Assembly: GCF_022808855.1 (NCBI RefSeq)
Contig: NZ_JAKZLF010000041.1
Location: forward strand, 1-37,500
From: Anaeromyxobacter soli
GTDB lineage: Bacteria > Myxococcota > Myxococcia > Myxococcales > Anaeromyxobacteraceae
Reading direction: 5' to 3'
Length of the DNA: 37,500 nt
Shown here: positions 34,546 to 37,500 of the stretch, one piece after another
Layout: the number at the start of each line of letters is the position of its first letter
How positions within the stretch are numbered: position 1 is the stretch's first letter
The notes under the pieces: generated by a model
Databases searched by the model: none
What the model was told of the DNA's origin: nothing
What the model saw: only the letters and a program-made list of their open reading frames with translations
Program-made: the position numbers and the translations under genes

Positions 34546-35970
34546 CTAGCCCATCCCCCTCAGCGCCGCCTGCGCGGCGTGGTACCCGCACATCCCGTGG
34601 ACCCCGCCGCCCGGCGGCGTGGAAGCCGAGCACAGGTAGAGGCCGCGCACGGGCGTGGACCAGGGGACGAGCCGCGCGGCCGGGCGGAAGAGCGTCTGCG
34701 CGAGCGTGTTCGCCCCGCCGCCCACGTCGCCGCCGACGAGGTTCGGGTCGTCTGACTCGAGCGCGGCGGGGCCTCGGACCGCACGCGCGAGGACGCGCTC
34801 GCGGAAGCCCGGCGCGAACCGCTCGAGCTGCGCCTCGATCCCCGCGAGCGCGTCGCCGGCGAAGCCGTTCGGGACGTGGCAGTAGGCCCAGGCCGTGTGC
34901 CGGCCCGGCGGCGCGCGCGAAGGATCGAACAGCGTGGGCTGCGCGACGAGCACGAACGGTCGCGCCGGGGATTCGCCTCGCCACACGGCCGCCTCGGCGG
35001 CGGCGATCTCCTCGAGCGAGCCCCCGAGGTGCACGGTCCCCGCCCGCTCGCACTCCGCGGCGCGCCAGGGGATCGGGCCGTCGAGGGCGTAGTCCACCTT
35101 GAACGCGCCGGGACCGTACCGGAAGCGCGCGAGCGCCGCGGCGTAGCGCCGCGGCAGGCGACCGCCCGCGACGCGCAGCACCTGGCGCGGCGTGAGGTCG
35201 AGGAGGGTCGCGCGCGCGGTCGGGAGCGCGTCGAGCGAGGTCACCTCCTCGCCCGTCACGATCGTGCCCCCCCGCGCCCGGACGAGGCCCGCGAGCGCGT
35301 CGGCGATCGCCTGCGCCCCGCCGGCCGGGAACGGCCAGCCGAGCGCGTGGCCCGCCCCGCCGAGCACGAGCGCGAAGGCCGCGCTGGGCGTGCGCTCGAG
35401 CGGGAGCTGCGCGTGCGCGGCGAGGCCTGCGAGGAGCGCGCGCGCCCGCGGGCCACGGAAGCGCGCGCGGGCGAGCGAGGCGGCCGGCACGAGCGCGGGC
35501 AGCCCGAACCGCGCGAGGAGGAGCGGTCGCCGCGGGACGCGCAGCAGGCCGCCGAAGAGCTCCTCGACGAGCGCCTCGAACCCGTCCGTGATGGGCTCGA
35601 GGAGCGCCCGCCACGCCCGGGCGTCGGGGCCGTCGAGCGAGTCCCCCGTCGCCGCGAAGGAGCGCGAGAGGAGCGCGGCCGTGCCGTCGTCGAACGGGTG
35701 CGCGGCCGCGGCGGGGGGCTCGATCCAGGAGAGGCCGTAGGCCGCGAGCGGCAGCCGGCGCAGGAAGGGCGACCCCGCGGCGAGCGGGTGGACCGCGGAG
35801 CAGTGGTCGTGGCGAAAGCCGGGGAGGGTGAGCGGCAGCGTGCGCGCCCCGCCGCCCACCTCGGCGTTCCGCTCCAGCACGCGCACACGCACCCCGGCGG
35901 CGCCGAGGGCCACGGCGGCCGCGAGGCCGTTCGGGCCGGAGCCGACGACCACTGCGTCCGGGGAGATCAC
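34546..35970 (-). CDS. FAD-dependent oxidoreductase, phytoene desaturase/CrtI-like
   Basis: 474 residues. The N terminus [40 protein letters not shown] has GxGxxG and the GG.A.T motif of the FAD-binding fold. [18 protein letters not shown] follows the carotenoid desaturase/isomerase pattern. The middle binds substrate ([27 protein letters not shown], a conserved glycine-rich block). The C-terminal [30 protein letters not shown] is the FAD/substrate closing motif of this group. Such enzymes dehydrogenate or isomerise carotenoids, or act on other polyenes and hydrophobic compounds; the substrate is not certain. GTG 35970 is selected as start because it precedes the FAD motif closely. Only 6 bases separate the stops of this gene and the RND permease. 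Confidence 0.87.
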   Translation of the reverse strand: MISPDAVVVGSGPNGLAAAVALGAAGVRVRVLERNAEVGGGARTLPLTLPGFRHDHCSAVHPLAAGSPFLRRLPLAAYGLSWIEPPAAAAHPFDDGTAALLSRSFAATGDSLDGPDARAWRALLEPITDGFEALVEELFGGLLRVPRRPLLLARFGLPALVPAASLARARFRGPRARALLAGLAAHAQLPLERTPSAAFALVLGGAGHALGWPFPAGGAQAIADALAGLVRARGGTIVTGEEVTSLDALPTARATLLDLTPRQVLRVAGGRLPRRYAAALARFRYGPGAFKVDYALDGPIPWRAAECERAGTVHLGGSLEEIAAAEAAVWRGESPARPFVLVAQPTLFDPSRAPPGRHTAWAYCHVPNGFAGDALAGIEAQLERFAPGFRERVLARAVRGPAALESDDPNLVGGDVGGGANTLAQTLFRPAARLVPWSTPVRGLYLCSASTPPGGGVHGMCGYHAAQAALRGMG

Positions 35971-36072
35971 CGGCCGGTGGTAGCGCGCGCGGCCGGGTCG
36001 CGCGAGCGCCGCGCCGGGGGGCTCTCCGGTCGAGTGCGTCAAGGCGGCGCGACGGGCGCCCGCTCGACGGCG

Positions 36073-36078
36073 TACAAT
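36073..36078 (+). promoter_or_regulatory. -10-like TACAAT upstream of the ECF sigma gene
   Basis: TACAAT sits in an A/T-rich spot (GTACAATGTG) 59 bases before the GTG at 36138. No -35 of the TTGACA type is present at the right distance. Confidence 0.3.
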
Positions 36079-36137
36079 GTGTCGTCAGATCCTTTTCGTG
36101 GCTCGTGCGTTCGAGAGCCTGAAGGCCCGGAGCGACG

Positions 36138-36749
36138 GTGCCGCCGGACGAGAGCGACGAACGACTCATGCTGCGGTTCCGGGGGGGCGACGCGCGGGCC
36201 TTCGAGGCCCTCATGCGCCGCCACCGCGCGCCCGTCTTCTCGTTCCTCGTGCGGCTCACCGCCGACCGGGCACGGGCCGAGGATCTCTGTCAGGAGGTGT
36301 TCCTCAAGGTGGTGAAGGCGTCCCGCACATGGGAGGAGCGCGCGCGGTTCAGGACCTGGGTGTACGCGATCGCCCGGAACCTCGCGATCGACGAGGCGCG
36401 CCGGGCGGCGTTCCGGCGCGCGGAGCCGCTCGACGCGCCTGGCCCGACGGGCGCGGCGGCGCACGCTGCGGACGGTCCGTCGCCGGACGCGGCCGCCGAC
36501 GCGGCGCTCCTCCGGCCCCGGCTCGAGGCGGCGCTCGCGGCGCTGCCGGCCGAGCAGCGCGAGGTGTTCCTGCTCCGCGAGTACGCCGGGCTGCGCTTCG
36601 CGGAGATCGCGGAGGTGACCGGCACGCCCGAGAACACTGTGAAGAGCCGGATGCGCTATGCGCTCGAGGCGCTGCGCGTGGAGCTCGCCGCCGCGGGCGT
36701 GGGCCCCGACGACGGCGCGCCGTCCGCGGCGGGAGGGGCGTCCCGATGA
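36138..36749 (+). CDS. ECF-subfamily RNA polymerase sigma factor
   Basis: 203 residues. Region 2 (about 18-85): FEALMRRHRAPVFSFLVRLTADRARAEDLCQEVFLKVVKASRTW, with the DLCQEVFLK core-binding motif, then FRTWVYAIARNLAIDEARR (the -10 recognition helix). An Ala/Pro/Asp-rich linker separates it from region 4 (about 130-185), ALPAEQREVFLLREYAGLRFAEIAEVTGTPENTVKSRMRYALEALR, which includes the helix-turn-helix for the -35. GTG 36138 starts MPPDESDERLMLRF; no strong ribosome-binding site. Stop overlaps the anti-sigma start (ATGA at 36746-36749), the usual ECF/anti-sigma arrangement. Signal and target genes are unknown. Confidence 0.95.
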   Translation: MPPDESDERLMLRFRGGDARAFEALMRRHRAPVFSFLVRLTADRARAEDLCQEVFLKVVKASRTWEERARFRTWVYAIARNLAIDEARRAAFRRAEPLDAPGPTGAAAHAADGPSPDAAADAALLRPRLEAALAALPAEQREVFLLREYAGLRFAEIAEVTGTPENTVKSRMRYALEALRVELAAAGVGPDDGAPSAAGGASR

Positions 36750-37500
36750 GCCACGAGCGCTTCGCCGAGCTCCTCCTCGAGCACGCCTACGGCGAGCTGT
36801 CGCCACGCGAGGCGCGGGAGGTGGAGGCGCACGCGGCCGCCTGCGCGGAGTGCGCCGCGGAGCTCGCGCGCATCCGCGCGACGCGGCAGACGATGGCAGC
36901 GCTCCCCCAGGAGCGCGCGCCCGAGGCCGGCGAGCGGATCCTGCTCGCGGCGGCCCGCGAGGCGGCGCGCGAGCGCGGCCCGGCGCGGATCCTGCCCCGC
37001 TGGAGCTGGTCCGCCGCCGCCGTCGCCGCCGTCCTCCTCACCGTGGGGGCGGTCTCGTACCGGCTCCTCGCGCTGCGCCCCGCGGCGGAGCGGCCGGGCG
37101 AGGAGCTCCTCGGGCACACGCAGTACGCGGAGGCGCCGCCGGCGGCAGGTTCGGGCGCGGCGAGCGACGCGGCGGCGCCCGTCCCGGACGGTCCGGGCGC
37201 GACCCCGTCCGCCTCGCGGGCGGCCGGCGCGGACGGGGAGGCGCCCGCGCCGTCCTCGCGTCGCGCCGAGCCCGCCGCGCCCGCGAGGAGCCGGGTCCGC
37301 TCCCTCGCCGCGCAGGAAGAGGGGGGGCGTGCAGCGCCGGCCGCTCCCGCCGTGGAGGCTGCGCCGGAGGCGCGCGCTCCCGCGCCGTCGCGGAAGGCCG
37401 AGGCGAGCCCTGCTGGCGAGTCGGAGGACGCGGGCTTCGCGGCGCCGCCCGAGCCGGCAACCGCGCCCGGCGCCTCGCGCGAGGAGCCGCCCCGCGCCGC
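36746..37500 (+). CDS. Anti-sigma factor with zinc finger and one membrane helix (cut by window edge)
   Basis: The frame is open from ATG 36746 to the end of the window, 251 codons. The N terminus MSHERFAELLLEHAYGELSPREAREVEAHAAACAECAAEL is a ZAS/zf-HC2 anti-sigma domain with HxxxCxxC (His, Cys, Cys near residues 29-36) for zinc. A hydrophobic stretch around 86-107 (WSAAAVAAVLLTVGAVSYRLLAL) is one membrane span, so the zinc domain faces the cytoplasm where it can hold the ECF sigma. After it comes more than 120 residues of Ala/Pro/Glu/Arg-rich low-complexity sequence in the periplasm. The coupling with the upstream sigma gene (ATGA) makes the partner clear. C terminus lies outside the window. 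Confidence 0.88.
   Translation, partial: MSHERFAELLLEHAYGELSPREAREVEAHAAACAECAAELARIRATRQTMAALPQERAPEAGERILLAAAREAARERGPARILPRWSWSAAAVAAVLLTVGAVSYRLLALRPAAERPGEELLGHTQYAEAPPAAGSGAASDAAAPVPDGPGATPSASRAAGADGEAPAPSSRRAEPAAPARSRVRSLAAQEEGGRAAPAAPAVEAAPEARAPAPSRKAEASPAGESEDAGFAAPPEPATAPGASREEPPRA

Overview
The window is about three quarters G+C by eye, gene-dense and strongly biased to G/C third positions. Gene content and protein style suggest a myxobacterium (Myxococcota), most likely Anaeromyxobacter or a close relative. Pointers are the multihaem CXXCH/CX4CH lipoprotein cytochrome, the large single-chain pyruvate:ferredoxin oxidoreductase, the Ser/Thr kinase, many lipoproteins, and basic Lys/Ala tails on otherwise standard proteins. 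This assignment is inference from style; there is no rRNA or tRNA to anchor it.

Layout. 1-3655: translationally coupled shikimate operon aroE(partial)-aroC-aroK-aroB-aroQ. 3769-5968: a GT2 glycosyltransferase with a fused Rossmann domain, then a DUF4303-like protein. 6035-7250 (minus): an RluA-type pseudouridine synthase and an FmdB-type zinc ribbon with the best sigma70-like promoter in the window. 7395-8765: a protein that looks like an M3-type peptidase without its active site. 8786-10840: a small charged protein, a YccU-like CoA-binding protein with a structured leader, and a lipoprotein. 10891-13085 (minus): long-form HflX and a STAS protein. 13329-15929: HAD phosphatase, MFS transporter, DEDD exonuclease. 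15948-18040: a lipoprotein and a LysE exporter. 18179-21194: proB-proA-rsfS. 21276-23569 (minus): octahaem cytochrome and an EamA transporter. 23652-28603: a tail-anchored Ser/Thr kinase divergent from nifJ/PFOR, which ends at a clear hairpin terminator. 28683-34539: a secreted endonuclease/exonuclease/phosphatase lipoprotein divergent from an RND adaptor-permease pair. 34546-37500: an FAD-dependent phytoene-desaturase-like oxidoreductase, then an ECF sigma factor with its zinc-type anti-sigma factor, cut by the window edge.

How the genes work together. Two biosynthetic units stand out: chorismate synthesis, and the first two steps of proline synthesis linked to ribosome silencing. Two regulatory pairs are visible: sigma/anti-sigma, and the kinase placed back to back with PFOR. 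Most other genes are single housekeeping or envelope functions. No intergenic gap exceeds 300 bases. I see no mobile element, CRISPR array, phage gene, rRNA or tRNA.

I found no multi-gene system that I can claim is new. The best leads are single-gene or RNA-level: a RadC/JAMM-like HxH motif in the extra N-terminal domain of HflX, an apparent pseudopeptidase, a TANNNT hexamer 8-12 bases before the start of five genes that lack a Shine-Dalgarno (suggesting leaderless mRNAs), and a nested stem in the leader of the CoA-binding protein.
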